Assembly: GCF_030913635.1 (NCBI RefSeq) | Contig: NZ_CP133188.1 | Span: 1,798,001-1,862,000, forward strand | Reading direction: 5' to 3' | Source of the DNA: Sedimentibacter sp. MB35-C1 | GTDB lineage: Bacteria; Bacillota; Clostridia; Tissierellales; Sedimentibacteraceae | DNA length: 64,000 bases | Shown: positions 26,823-36,400 of the stretch, one piece after another | Layout of the letters: the number at the start of each line of letters is the position of its first letter | How positions within the stretch are numbered: the first letter of the stretch is position 1 | Notes under the pieces: model-generated | Database searches by the model: none | Seen by the model: the letters and a program-made list of their open reading frames with translations, nothing else | What the model was told of the DNA's origin: nothing | Program-made: the position numbers and the translations under genes

Positions 26823-26858
26823 CATATGAGATAATGTGCTTTAGTGCATTTTCTTTTT

Positions 26859-26882
26859 GTCCTTAAAATTGTCCTTAAAATT
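26859..26882 (+). repeat. Tandem 12-bp repeat after carD
   Basis: GTCCTTAAAATT occurs twice in direct tandem (26859-26870, 26871-26882) in the carD-yacL gap. No function evident. Confidence 0.7.
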
Positions 26883-27001
26883 AAGGTAAAATTAATAATA
26901 AATATATATAATTTGAAGAAAATAGTATAGCCAAATAACAAAAAATATGATACATTAAATAATGTAGCAATATATGGGTATACTGTAAAGGAGGTGATTA
27001 C

Positions 27002-28096
27002 ATGATAGATAAAATAATAAAGGCGGTTATTACTGTAATAGGAACATTACTAGGTGTTTTTACTGGGGTGCTTCTAAACCAAAACGGTCTTCTTAATTTT
27101 ACGGAATTTCAAAATGTTTTAGTAATCATTGGTATCAGTTTAGTATTTGGAATTATATTTTTTCTTTTATCAACCAGAATCAAAAAAATTGGTCTCAAAG
27201 TAGTAGGAGCTTTTGAAACGGAGCTACTTAAATTTTCTACCATGGATATTATTTGGGGAGCTTTGGGGCTTATAGTGGGGTTTATTATTGCTTTCCTGAT
27301 CAGTCAGCCATTTTCTGATATTAAGTATGTGGGCACAATTATTTCAATTTTGTCTTATTTAATATTTGGATATTTGGGAATCAAAATTTCCACAAGGAAA
27401 AAAGACGATGTAATATGGCCGCAAATAAACTTGAAAAAAACGGCTGTTTCAAAAAAACAGGATAGAAATTCAAAGAAAGAAACATATTTACCAAAAATAC
27501 TTGATACTAGCGTGATTATAGACGGAAGAATTTCTGATATTTGCAAGACTGGGTTTATTGAAGGAACACTGGTTATACCTGAATTTGTTCTTAAGGAATT
27601 AAGACACATTGCTGATTCTTCAGACAGCCTCAAAAGAAACAGAGGAAGAAGAGGATTGGATATTTTAAATATTTTGCAAAAAGATGATGCAGTGCATGTT
27701 GTTATTGAATCAAAAGATTACGGAGATAATATAGAAGTTGATGTAAAGCTTTTGAAGCTTGCTAAAGAGCTTGGAGGCAAAGTCCTGACAAATGATTTTA
27801 ACTTGAATAAGGTTGCTGAATTCCAGGGTGTTGAAGTTTTAAATATCAATGAGCTGGCTAATGCTGTTAAGCCTGTTGTTCTTCCCGGAGAAGAAATGAC
27901 TGTAATGGTTGTCAAGGACGGTAAGGAATCAGGGCAGGGTCTGGCATACCTTGATGATGGAACAATGATTGTTGTGGAAGGCGGCAAAAAATGCATCGGA
28001 GATTCTGTTGTTGTAACAGTAACGAGCGTGCTTCAAACGGCAGCAGGAAGAATGATTTTTGCCAAGCTTAAAAATGTAATAAACAAAGCTGTATAG
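27002..28096 (+). CDS. PIN/TRAM domain membrane protein (YacL-like)
   Basis: A 364-residue protein: four N-terminal helices (about residues 5-25, 37-58, 80-100, 108-128), a PIN ribonuclease-like domain (about 160-290, with acidic residues in [19 protein letters not shown] and LTNDFNLN), and a C-terminal TRAM domain (about 300-360, [25 protein letters not shown]). This is the YacL architecture of Firmicutes. AAGGAGGTG precedes the ATG. It probably acts on RNA at the membrane; biological role poorly known. Confidence 0.93.
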   Translation: MIDKIIKAVITVIGTLLGVFTGVLLNQNGLLNFTEFQNVLVIIGISLVFGIIFFLLSTRIKKIGLKVVGAFETELLKFSTMDIIWGALGLIVGFIIAFLISQPFSDIKYVGTIISILSYLIFGYLGIKISTRKKDDVIWPQINLKKTAVSKKQDRNSKKETYLPKILDTSVIIDGRISDICKTGFIEGTLVIPEFVLKELRHIADSSDSLKRNRGRRGLDILNILQKDDAVHVVIESKDYGDNIEVDVKLLKLAKELGGKVLTNDFNLNKVAEFQGVEVLNINELANAVKPVVLPGEEMTVMVVKDGKESGQGLAYLDDGTMIVVEGGKKCIGDSVVVTVTSVLQTAAGRMIFAKLKNVINKAV

Positions 28097-28145
28097 AGGA
28101 AACAATCCTGATACAGCGTGGATAAAATTAAAATGAAATATGAAA

Positions 28146-28181
28146 AAGATAGTTGGATATTATATTCAGCTATCTTCTTTT
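28146..28181 (+). terminator. Terminator after the YacL-like gene
   Basis: AAGATAG (28146-28152) and CTATCTT (28170-28176) form the outer stem with further inner pairing, followed by CTTTTG. Confidence 0.6.
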
Positions 28182-28292
28182 GTTATGCAAAAAAATATTC
28201 ACAAACATTCTGGGTACAGACCTTAGAATGAAGCTTTAAAGATTATTTTTTTTGTAATTAAAATTATTTTTATATGGAATAACTTTTTATGA

Positions 28293-28350
28293 TTGACATA
28301 ACATCTACTGTGCGGTACAATGTAGTTAACTATTATGCGGTGCAAGGTAG
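28293..28350 (+). promoter_or_regulatory. padR promoter with 15-bp direct repeats (candidate operator)
   Basis: TTGACA (28293-28298), 17-base spacer, TACAAT (28316-28321). Two near-identical 15-mers, TGCGGTACAATGTAG (28311-28325) and TGCGGTGCAAGGTAG (28336-28350), lie over the -10 and over the ribosome binding site, 25 bp apart. Probable autoregulation site for the PadR protein that follows. Confidence 0.65.
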
Positions 28351-28359
28351 GTGGAATAC

Positions 28360-28683
28360 ATGGTGGATAAATCGCAATTATTAAGAGGTACATTGGAAGG
28401 ATGTATAGTGAAAATAATTGGTGATGAAGAAACATACGGGTATGAAATAATATCCCGCTTACAGGATTATGGTTTTGATGATGTAAGAGAAGGAACAACC
28501 TATCCTATTTTGGTAAGACTTGAGAGGAAAAAAATTATAACATCCAAATACAAAGAGTCACCTCTTGGTCCGAAAAGAAAATACTATTTCTTAACTGAAA
28601 CAGGAGAAGAATTTTTAAATGAATTTCAATTGGTGTGGAATGATGTAAAAAAGTCCGTTGACAAAGTATTGAAAGGGGAATAA
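28360..28683 (+). CDS. PadR family transcriptional regulator
   Basis: A 107-residue winged-helix protein: LLRGTLEGCIVKIIGDEETYGYEI, TYPILVRLERKKII and GPKRKYYFLTETGEEFL are the PadR pattern. Start ATG at 28360 with AGGTGG upstream; an in-frame GTG at 28351 overlaps that site. It is followed at 2 bases by a membrane protein of the kind commonly paired with PadR genes, which it likely represses together with itself. Confidence 0.9.
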   Translation: MVDKSQLLRGTLEGCIVKIIGDEETYGYEIISRLQDYGFDDVREGTTYPILVRLERKKIITSKYKESPLGPKRKYYFLTETGEEFLNEFQLVWNDVKKSVDKVLKGE

Positions 28684-28685
28684 TT

Positions 28686-29372
28686 ATGTTTATGAATGAA
28701 ATGATCTTACTTAAAAAAGAAAATGAAGCACAAATAAAAGCTTTAAGGGATGACGACGTCCAGACCATAAAGGATATTATGAAAGGTATGAGTATATTTA
28801 AGGTTAATTCTTATGATGCGCAAGTAATCAAAAGAGATTTGATAGGGATGGCGCAGGAATTTGAATTAAGAAACAAAACATTACATGATGCCATTGGGAG
28901 TGATGTAAAAGGATTTGCTCATGATATTATAAAAAACAGCGGAGGACCATGTAAGTATGAAATATTTTTAGGATTTCTATTAAAGTTGACAGGATATTTT
29001 TTTGCTTGGTTTTTAGTATTATCTTTTGGAGCCTATGGAGGAGAATTAGGTTGGAGAGTTAATCCAATAATATTTTTATTTTACTTTTCAGTCGTAATAC
29101 TAAGTTTCATAACAGAAGGCTTGGTAGCACCTGTATTTAGTATGGAAAAAGGATTTAAGAAAGAATGCGGTTCAATAATTTCCATAGTGTTATTTTTAGT
29201 TGTAACAATTATATATTTTTTTCTATATGATAATCAGAACATAATGGAAATTAATGTAGGCTGTATAATGCTTGTATCAGGATTAGCCTATCTGATAGCA
29301 AAATATTTGAATTTTAAGAATATTCATAAATTAGCAATTAATAAAAAGAATTTTATACAAGATTTGAGTTGA
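28686..29372 (+). CDS. PadR-associated integral membrane protein
   Basis: A 228-residue protein: a soluble, charged helical N-terminal part (1-95) resembling the DUF1048/HAAS-type domains that follow PadR regulators, then four or five hydrophobic helices (about 98-118, 128-148, 160-180, 188-210). It is translated 2 bases after padR. No enzymatic motif seen. Function unknown; possibly an envelope-stress effector. Confidence 0.65.
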   Translation: MFMNEMILLKKENEAQIKALRDDDVQTIKDIMKGMSIFKVNSYDAQVIKRDLIGMAQEFELRNKTLHDAIGSDVKGFAHDIIKNSGGPCKYEIFLGFLLKLTGYFFAWFLVLSFGAYGGELGWRVNPIIFLFYFSVVILSFITEGLVAPVFSMEKGFKKECGSIISIVLFLVVTIIYFFLYDNQNIMEINVGCIMLVSGLAYLIAKYLNFKNIHKLAINKKNFIQDLS

Positions 29373-29448
29373 TTGGCTATTAAGTTAAAAAATTATAACG
29401 AGTTAAGTTATAGGAATGCAAACACTAAACATAATTTATGAATAAATA

Positions 29449-29477
29449 TTGTAACTTTATAAACTATGGGTTATAAT
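29449..29477 (+). promoter_or_regulatory. Promoter upstream of the QueG-like gene
   Basis: TTGTAA (29449-29454), 17-base spacer, TATAAT (29472-29477). The start of transcription would fall near 29484. Confidence 0.6.
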
Positions 29478-29504
29478 GGAAAAAATAGAAAGAAACAGTA
29501 TGCG

Positions 29505-29660
29505 ATGATTAATACACGTAAAAAATCAATTTTCTTTCTTTTATTAGCCGCAGTAATACTTGTTATAATATTGTTTAATGTTGTACTATATTTTAAACTG
29601 CTGTCTACTGATTATGAATATCGTTGGAGGTATAAGTCATGTGTTATGAAGATAAATTGA
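29505..29660 (+). CDS. Possible small single-helix membrane peptide (51 aa)
   Basis: A frame with basic N-terminus MINTRKK, a strong hydrophobic helix (about residues 8-30) and a short tail. It overlaps the start of the QueG-like gene by 22 bases. An earlier in-frame ATG at 29466 lies upstream of the predicted transcription start. The ribosome binding site is weak (AGAAAGAAAC), so translation is uncertain; it could act as a leader peptide. Confidence 0.35.
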   Translation: MINTRKKSIFFLLLAAVILVIILFNVVLYFKLLSTDYEYRWRYKSCVMKIN

Positions 29661-30421
29661 AAAATAAAATTGAAAATACTCTAAAACAATATGTAGCTGA
29701 TTATTCAAAACTTAAAAATGTTCAAACTAAATGGGAAGAATCTCTTACTGCATATGCGGATGCAAATGATAAGATGTTTTACAAACTCAAGGATGTAGTC
29801 AGTTCTTATCACGCTCTGCCAAAAGACAGTTTAAAGGAAGCCCAAACAGTAGTCGCATATTTTATCCCCTTCCATGAGTCAATAGTTAAAAGCAACATAG
29901 ATGGCAGGGAGTGCTCAAAGGAATGGGCAAGGGCATATTTAGAAACAAATCAGCTCATATTGGATGTAAATACATATATAAAGGACGTATTAGAAGAATC
30001 AGGCTATAAAGCAGTGATCACTCCTGCAACTCATAATTTTGACGAGGAAAAATTAATCAGTAGCTGGTCTCACAGGCATGTGGCATATATTGCCGGATTG
30101 GGAACCTTCGGGCTGAACAATATGCTCATAACTGAGAAAGGATGCTGTGGAAGAATCGGCAGTTTTATAACAGACGGAAAAATTGAGCCCACCAAAAGAA
30201 CTGATAAAGAAAATTGCTTGTTTAAGCATAAAAGTATATGTAAGAAATGCGTTAAAAAATGTGTGAATGATGCCTTGAAGACAGATGAGTTTGACAGATT
30301 TAAATGCTTTGAAATGTGCCTTTACAACGATAAGCTTCATTCGGATGTTGAGGGGTTTACCGAGGTATGCGGGAAGTGTATGGTTAATATCCCATGTTCT
30401 TTTGTCAATCCTGTGAAATAA
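29639..30421 (+). CDS. Epoxyqueuosine reductase (QueG)-like 4Fe-4S protein
   Basis: A 260-residue protein. The middle region (VVAYFIPF, SSWSHRHVAYIAGLGTFGLNNMLITEKGCCGRIGSFITD) is the QueG-type domain, and the C-terminus has CxxCxxxC (ICKKCVKKC) and more Cys residues for Fe-S clusters. It is shorter than true QueG (about 310-380 residues), so it is a paralogue, as often seen in anaerobes, and probably a redox protein rather than the tRNA enzyme. GGAGG precedes the ATG. Confidence 0.8.
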   Translation: MCYEDKLKNKIENTLKQYVADYSKLKNVQTKWEESLTAYADANDKMFYKLKDVVSSYHALPKDSLKEAQTVVAYFIPFHESIVKSNIDGRECSKEWARAYLETNQLILDVNTYIKDVLEESGYKAVITPATHNFDEEKLISSWSHRHVAYIAGLGTFGLNNMLITEKGCCGRIGSFITDGKIEPTKRTDKENCLFKHKSICKKCVKKCVNDALKTDEFDRFKCFEMCLYNDKLHSDVEGFTEVCGKCMVNIPCSFVNPVK

Positions 30422-30465
30422 TTATGTTGTGTCTATGACACATTAAAATATCAGTGGAGGTTAAT

Positions 30466-31227
30466 ATGGAAATTTCAGAACAAATTGCTAAACTGGAAAA
30501 AAACAGCCCAATGAGGTATCTTGATTACCAGCTCACATCATGGGGAAGGATGTACAGCGATATGGATAATAAAGAAAGTTATACATCTAATTATGCCGTT
30601 ATTGATAAAAATGAAAATATTGATGACATTATTAAAGAAATAGAAGAATACTATAATTCAAAAAATATAATTCCTAAAATTTTTTACCGTCATGGTTCTT
30701 TGGAGCTAGATGTTTTAAGACCTTATTATGAAAAATATGGTTACTCAATAAGGGAATTTGATATAGATTTGATGATTTTAAATATGAATGATGCTATTAA
30801 TAACAAAATTAAAGGATGTAAAATTAGACGGGTTGGACATGTTCTGGATGGAAAGGAATACAATCTGGTCCTAGAACAGGATGACGGCGAAACATACGGC
30901 ATAAAACTTCTTAATAAACAAATAGCCGCAGGTAATAATATGTTTTTTGCTTATAATGAAGCATGCTGCCCTGTCAGCATGGCATTGGCTGAAAAATACA
31001 ACAATACAGTCTACATATCAAACGTTTATACAACACCGTCAAACAGATGCCAAGGATATGGAATGGCAGTTATAGATGCTGTTATATCATATTACAAGGA
31101 TTCATTTATATATCTGCACACACATAACCCTGATGCAGCAAGCGTTTACAGAAAACTAGGATTTACCGGTGAAACATTTAAATCATGGTGGGCTGTTAAA
31201 GGTTCACTTCCAGAGTGGTGCCAATAA
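30466..31227 (+). CDS. GNAT family N-acetyltransferase
   Basis: A 253-residue protein. The C-terminal half has the GNAT fold: VYISNVYTTPSNRCQGYGMAVIDAV contains the acetyl-CoA loop (R-C-Q-G-Y-G-M), followed by HTHNPDAASVYRKLGFTG. The N-terminal half (1-120) is a degenerate GNAT-like domain. Start ATG at 30466 after GGAGG. Substrate unknown. A perfect 15-bp palindrome TGTGTCTATGACACA lies 24 bases upstream (30428-30442). Confidence 0.82.
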   Translation: MEISEQIAKLEKNSPMRYLDYQLTSWGRMYSDMDNKESYTSNYAVIDKNENIDDIIKEIEEYYNSKNIIPKIFYRHGSLELDVLRPYYEKYGYSIREFDIDLMILNMNDAINNKIKGCKIRRVGHVLDGKEYNLVLEQDDGETYGIKLLNKQIAAGNNMFFAYNEACCPVSMALAEKYNNTVYISNVYTTPSNRCQGYGMAVIDAVISYYKDSFIYLHTHNPDAASVYRKLGFTGETFKSWWAVKGSLPEWCQ

Positions 31228-31241
31228 TCAGTCCTCCGCTC

Positions 31242-31300
31242 AAAGGTCCGTCCCCAGAATGCCACCCAGAATGCCAAAAGGTCCGTCCCCAAAATGTCAT
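31242..31300 (+). repeat. REP-like repeat pair (GGTCCGTCCCC units)
   Basis: Two imperfect copies of AAAGGTCCGTCCCC followed by AGAATGCCA or AAAATGTCA lie about 35 bases apart just after a stop codon. Repeats of this kind (GGGACGGACC on the other strand) are known as dispersed REP-type elements in Clostridia and other Firmicutes, often linked to REP-associated transposases. No transposase is in this window. Confidence 0.6.
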
Positions 31301-31411
31301 TTTATTTTAAAAAAGTTCAAATTTTCTGCATGGTTTTTTAATGTATATAACTTCTGTAAGTGGTCAAAATATAAGAATAATTGTATTTATGATTTCAGGG
31401 CGGAGATTTCT

Positions 31412-32050
31412 ATGGTTATAGTTGTTATAAGAGCAATAATTTTATACACAGTTTTGATGATATCCATGAGAATAATGGGAAAGGGAGAATTGGGAGAGCT
31501 TCAGCCTCACGATCTTGTAGTTTCTTTGATGCTTGCGGAGCTTGCCGTAATGCCCATGGAGGACTTAGGTGAGCCTCTGCTGCACGGATTTATTGCGACA
31601 GCAACAATAATGTTTCTTCAGTGTTTTATTTCCTATATAACTTTGAAAAATAATACAGCAAGGAAATTTATATGCGGAACACCAACAATAATAATTGACC
31701 ACGGTAAATTTAATATAAAAGAAATGAATAAGCTTAGAATAAACATAAATGATGTATTGGGGCAGATGCGTCTAAAGGGATATAATAATGTTGAAGACGT
31801 GGACTATATTATAATGGAAACAAATGGGGAAATGAGCATTATTGCACCAGATGATCATCCAGGCAAGAAATGTATCAGAATTCCCATTGCGACTATACTG
31901 GACGGTGAAGTAATGCATGATAATTTTAAAAAATACAAGATTTCGTACAAAAGATTTGAAGAAGAGTTAAAAAAGAAAAAATTAAATCCAAATCAAGTAT
32001 TGTATGGGTTTGTGGATGAAAATGACAGATTTGTTTTTCTTGAGAGGTAA
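31412..32050 (+). CDS. DUF421 (YetF-type) membrane protein
   Basis: A 212-residue protein. Three N-terminal helices (about 3-22, 35-55, 58-82) with MRIMGKGELGELQPHDLVVSL and LAELAVMPMED typical of DUF421, then a soluble C-terminal domain (GTPTIIIDHGKFN, LRININDVLGQMRLKG). The ATG at 31412 follows GGAGA; a longer frame from 31169 would read through the REP-like repeats and is unlikely. The family occurs in sporulating Firmicutes (YetF, YrbG). It is followed by a DUF4363 gene, its usual partner. Confidence 0.88.
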   Translation: MVIVVIRAIILYTVLMISMRIMGKGELGELQPHDLVVSLMLAELAVMPMEDLGEPLLHGFIATATIMFLQCFISYITLKNNTARKFICGTPTIIIDHGKFNIKEMNKLRININDVLGQMRLKGYNNVEDVDYIIMETNGEMSIIAPDDHPGKKCIRIPIATILDGEVMHDNFKKYKISYKRFEEELKKKKLNPNQVLYGFVDENDRFVFLER

Positions 32051-32053
32051 GTT

Positions 32054-32437
32054 ATGAGAATGGTTGTAATATCCTTGACGATCCTACTTGTGCTAATGGC
32101 TATATGGACTTGGGTGCATTTCACCTCAATAGATCCAATGACTGAATATTATCGAGAAGAATTAACCGGGTTAGGTGATTTAATAGATGCAGGGGATTGG
32201 GACAGTGTTGAGTCTAATATGGTCAATTATTATGAAGAATGGCAGGATACCAGAGAGCTGTGGATATATTTTGTCAACCAAGACGATATAGATAATATAG
32301 ATGCATCTATGGAAAAACTGAAGTCATTTGTAGGAAATCGAGATAAAGTAATGGCTCAAGCAGAGCTTGAGCACTTAAAGGTATTGTTTGTTGTTATAAA
32401 AGAGAATGAATGTGTAACATTGGATAATATTTTTTAG
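32054..32437 (+). CDS. DUF4363 family protein
   Basis: A 127-residue protein with one N-terminal helix (residues 4-22) and a helical outside domain with repeated acidic blocks (LGDLIDAGDWDSVESN, YEEWQDTRELW). It lies 3 bases after the DUF421 gene. Function unknown. Its stop codon directly abuts the stop of the convergent gene, with no room for a terminator. Confidence 0.8.
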   Translation: MRMVVISLTILLVLMAIWTWVHFTSIDPMTEYYREELTGLGDLIDAGDWDSVESNMVNYYEEWQDTRELWIYFVNQDDIDNIDASMEKLKSFVGNRDKVMAQAELEHLKVLFVVIKENECVTLDNIF

Positions 32438-33331
32438 TTATTTAATAGTATTAGAGAGCGTACCAATTTTTTCGATTGTACAATCAACGGTGTCACCTGC
32501 ACTAAGGTATTTTGGAGGCTTAAAACCAGCTCCAACTCCTGCCGGAGTTCCTGTTAATATTATGTCGCCAGGATATAGAGTTATTCCTGCTGACAGGTCA
32601 CTTATTATTTCAGGTATGTCAAATATAAGTTGATTTGTATTTGCGTTTTGTCTTAACTCACCGTTAACATAGCTTTTTATTTCCAGATTTGGCGGGAAAG
32701 GTATGCAGGATTTAGGCACTATGTACGGACCCATAGGGCAGTAAGTGTCGAGAGATTTTCCTTTGTGCCACTGCATGTGATCTTGCTGCATATCACGTGC
32801 TGATATGTCGTTAGCTATAGTGTAACCGAAAATCACGCTCTCGGCTTCTTCTCTGGAGACATCTTTGCATTCTTTGCCAATTATAACTGCAAGTTCAACT
32901 TCATAATCCAGCTCTTTAACAACTTCTGAATGAGCAATAACCTCATCATTGTGTCCAACTGCAGGATACGCAATCTTGCTGAAATATATAGGTTTCTTCG
33001 GAATATCAGAATTAACATTTCTAAGTCCTCCGACTTCGTTAACATGGTCTACATAGTTCTTACCGAGACAGAGTACATTTCTCCTTGGGTAAGGTATGGG
33101 TGCCATTATATTAACATCTTCAATTTTAAGATGGCTGTCTGACGAAGCTATTGCATCGTTTAGCTTAGCCGTATCCAGCTGGTCAAAAGTATCAATCAGG
33201 TTTAACATATTCGAGGGTACCGGAAAATTTAATTTTTTAAAAACAGCTTCAGCTGGAATGATTTCATTTCTGTTTTCACTTAAAAATCCAATATGCTCTT
33301 TGTTTTCATGAAAATAAGTTAGTATGTACAT
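32438..33331 (-). CDS. Fumarylacetoacetate hydrolase family protein
   Basis: A 297-residue enzyme of the FAH superfamily. CLGKNYVDH, ELDYEVELAVIIGKECKDV (metal-binding acids), GYTIANDISARD, KGKSLDTYCPMGPYIV and ILTGTPAGVGAGFKPP are the family signatures. Members hydrolyse or decarboxylate acylpyruvates and related diketo acids with Mg2+. Start at 33331 with GGAGG five bases before; the ATG at 33343 overlaps that site. The exact substrate is not determined. Confidence 0.9.
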   Translation of the reverse strand: MYILTYFHENKEHIGFLSENRNEIIPAEAVFKKLNFPVPSNMLNLIDTFDQLDTAKLNDAIASSDSHLKIEDVNIMAPIPYPRRNVLCLGKNYVDHVNEVGGLRNVNSDIPKKPIYFSKIAYPAVGHNDEVIAHSEVVKELDYEVELAVIIGKECKDVSREEAESVIFGYTIANDISARDMQQDHMQWHKGKSLDTYCPMGPYIVPKSCIPFPPNLEIKSYVNGELRQNANTNQLIFDIPEIISDLSAGITLYPGDIILTGTPAGVGAGFKPPKYLSAGDTVDCTIEKIGTLSNTIK

Positions 33332-33430
33332 ATGAACCTCCATAATTTTTATAATATAATATAATACTTTATCATAAATTTTTCAAGAGTTATTTACATA
33401 TCTGCTAAATTCCTTGGATTTATGAATTTA

Positions 33431-33459
33431 TTGCAGTATAAACTTTCATATGGTATAAT
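33431..33459 (+). promoter_or_regulatory. Promoter of the HD/nucleotidyltransferase/PRTase operon
   Basis: TTGCAG (33431-33436), 17-base spacer, TATAAT (33454-33459) with an extended TGG before it. It lies 35 bases before the start of the 1621-residue gene. Confidence 0.75.
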
Positions 33460-33494
33460 GTTTACATTGAACTTTTAATTTAATGAGGTATATT

Positions 33495-36400
33495 ATGAGT
33501 AGATTTATGTTGAATGAGTTACATAAGGAAATACTGCAAAGTCTAACAAAAAAAGATTTTTTGAAAAAAATTAATGTTTCAGAAGAAAAAATACAGTCTT
33601 CTATCATCAATAAAAAATTTGTTAATAACCTTCTTATACTTATTAACAAAAACCAATTATTATGCAGAGATGTACTGGATTTGTCTTTCGACATATTAAA
33701 TAACGTTTGCAATGAGTCTCCTAAAGACTGGCTGTCATACATATTCCAATATACACTGCATAAATCATTTCCTGACGCAACAACGATCAAACTTTTTACA
33801 AAATACGAAAATGGCGCTCTCATATACCTGGAAATGCTGAAAACAATACTTCGACATGGGCATAACAGCGGCATGTTCGATAAATTTACTGATTTTAAAT
33901 TTTTAAGTGAAGATGATATAAAAGATTTGCCAAACCAGGAGGAATATATCACCTTCCTTGATAAGTTTGAAAAAAATTATATATATGAACTTATGATGCT
34001 GGATCATGAGGTGAACGGATTCAACACGTTAAACCACGTTGCTGCTGTTCACTATGTTGCAATGCATATTGCCAGCCAGCTTAAGAAGGTGGGTTCGCAT
34101 GTTAACCTGGGTCTTGTTTCAGGTGCTGCTGCAGGACATGATATAGGCAAGTACGGTTGTAAAGGATTGGAAAAAAGAAGGGTTGCGTATCTGCATTATT
34201 ATTATACAGATCAATGGTTTACTAAGTACAATATGCCTAATATAGGCCTTATTGCAACAAACCATTCAACATGGGATCTTGAGCTGGAAAATCTGCCGTT
34301 AGAATCTCTTATTTTGATTTATGCCGATTTCAGAGTCAAAAATATGTCTACAAAGAATGGACCTGAAATGCACATTTATGATTTGAGTGAGTCATTCCAA
34401 ATCATACTTGACAAGCTTGATAATGTGGATGAAAAAAAGGAAAAAAGATATCAAAGAGTTTATTCCAAGCTCAAAGATTTTGAAAATTATATAGTGCATG
34501 AAGGAATTAATATAGATTTCAAAACTGACGAACCTATGCCGTCTAAATTTGTTGACTATGCTCTTCTGGACGGGTATGAGGTTGTTGAAAACTTTAAGTA
34601 CATGGCTATAGAGCACAATACTTCATTGATGAGCAAGCTAAACAATGAAGTTGTGTTCTCAAGTATGATAGAATCAGCAAGAAGCGAACAGAACTGGCAG
34701 AACTTAAGGGCATATCTGAATATATTGGAAGAGTACTACATATATCTTTCTCAAAAAGAGAAGCTGTTTACGCTAAGCTTCCTGTACGAAATGCTGGTGC
34801 ACAGGGAAGGTGATATCAGGCGTCAGGTAGCAGGCCTTATGGGAAAAATAATTGTAACATACGATCCCGAGCATTCAAAAGAGCTGCCTGAGGATGTTAA
34901 AATTGAGTTTATTGAAGAGAATACAGGGTTATCAATATGGGATAAATACTTAGGTATATTTCTTGATCCTGGCTACAAGGTAACAGATAACCATAAGGAA
35001 TGGATTGGATATTCATTGAGAGTTTTTGTCGACAGCGTTATTAACTCAAGCAGGAACAAGGATAAGAAAAGCTATCTTGAGATATTTATTAAAAAAATAA
35101 AAGAAATTAATGCAGACGAGGTTGCCAGATTCAATGTTTTAAATTCCTTATTGAGCATTCCGATTGACTTGTATGAGAAAGAGCAGTTGGAATTTGTGAT
35201 TTCGTATTCACTTGATTCTGTTAATGATACTGCACAAAATATAAGTCTGATGGCGGTTCAGTTTTTTAACATGCTTGTAAACTATAAAAGCAGTGCTAAG
35301 GCATCATTAGATAAGCTGCGTGAATTTGCATTGCAAGTAAATGAGAATGACGGTTTGTGTATAAATTATTTAAAGGGCAGAATAGCAAAAAAACTAGATG
35401 CGCCTGATTATGTTTCGGATAAATACAATGAACTTATGAGCAGCAGTATATACAAAACCTCCGAACTGTTTCTGAATAACTTAAAAGCTGCTACACCTTG
35501 GAATGTAAAAACAATCAGCATTGATTTTATTATGGAAAACATAAAAAGTAAAAACGAAGTTACATTGCTTCAGACTGCAACGCACCTTGCCAATCTGGTA
35601 AAGGTAAGCGCTAAGGAATCCGTAAGAAATAAGGCTGGAAATTCTTTGGTTGAAATAGGACCGTTTTTATCAATAGAACAGAGAAATGAAATAGCGGTGG
35701 AGCTATTTAAAGGCCTTGAAATAGATGAACTTCAATATGCAAAGTACATTCCGGAATATCTGGGCAGGTTTATGATGCTTCTGCCTCCCAAAGAACTTGA
35801 TGAATGCATTTTGGATTTGAATATAATTTACAAAGGAACTAATCCCCGTGTCAGTGTGCTGGTAATTAATACATTTGGCATAATATTACAGTATTACCCA
35901 GAGTACATAGATAGGTTTAAAGAAGATGAAGAATCGTATAATAAGAGACTTAAAAAAATGCTGGGTATTATTTTAAGCGGCCTTGCAAATTATAACACTC
36001 AAATAAAGCAGGAAACATTTTTTGTTATAGGGCAGAATGTGTTTGGGTCTAAGATCCTCAGCTTGAAAGAAAAGCACAAATTATTTTTGATTTTATACAA
36101 AAAACTTTTGACATTGATAAATGAAAAAGAGCTGGAAGATTTATTTTTCTTTAATAACTCATCATCATTTAATCATATATACAGGTTTATAAGTGATTAT
36201 GAATTTTATTATAAAAATTTTGATATACATGTGAATGGGAACATTGCATTTTTCCCCGGTACCTTTGATCCTTTTTCATTGAGCCACAAAGGAATCGTAA
36301 CAGCAATACGAAATCTTGGATATGAGGTATATTTATCGGTTGATGAATTCTCATGGTCTAAGAAAGTGCAGCCTAGGATGATAAGAAGACAGATAATTAA

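Noticed and set aside
31169-31411. N-terminal extension of the DUF421 protein
   Set aside because: It would overlap the GNAT end and read through REP-like repeats; the family start with a ribosome binding site is at 31412.
33446-33952. A 168-residue reverse frame opposite the giant gene
   Set aside because: It is an antisense shadow without a ribosome binding site or recognisable domain.
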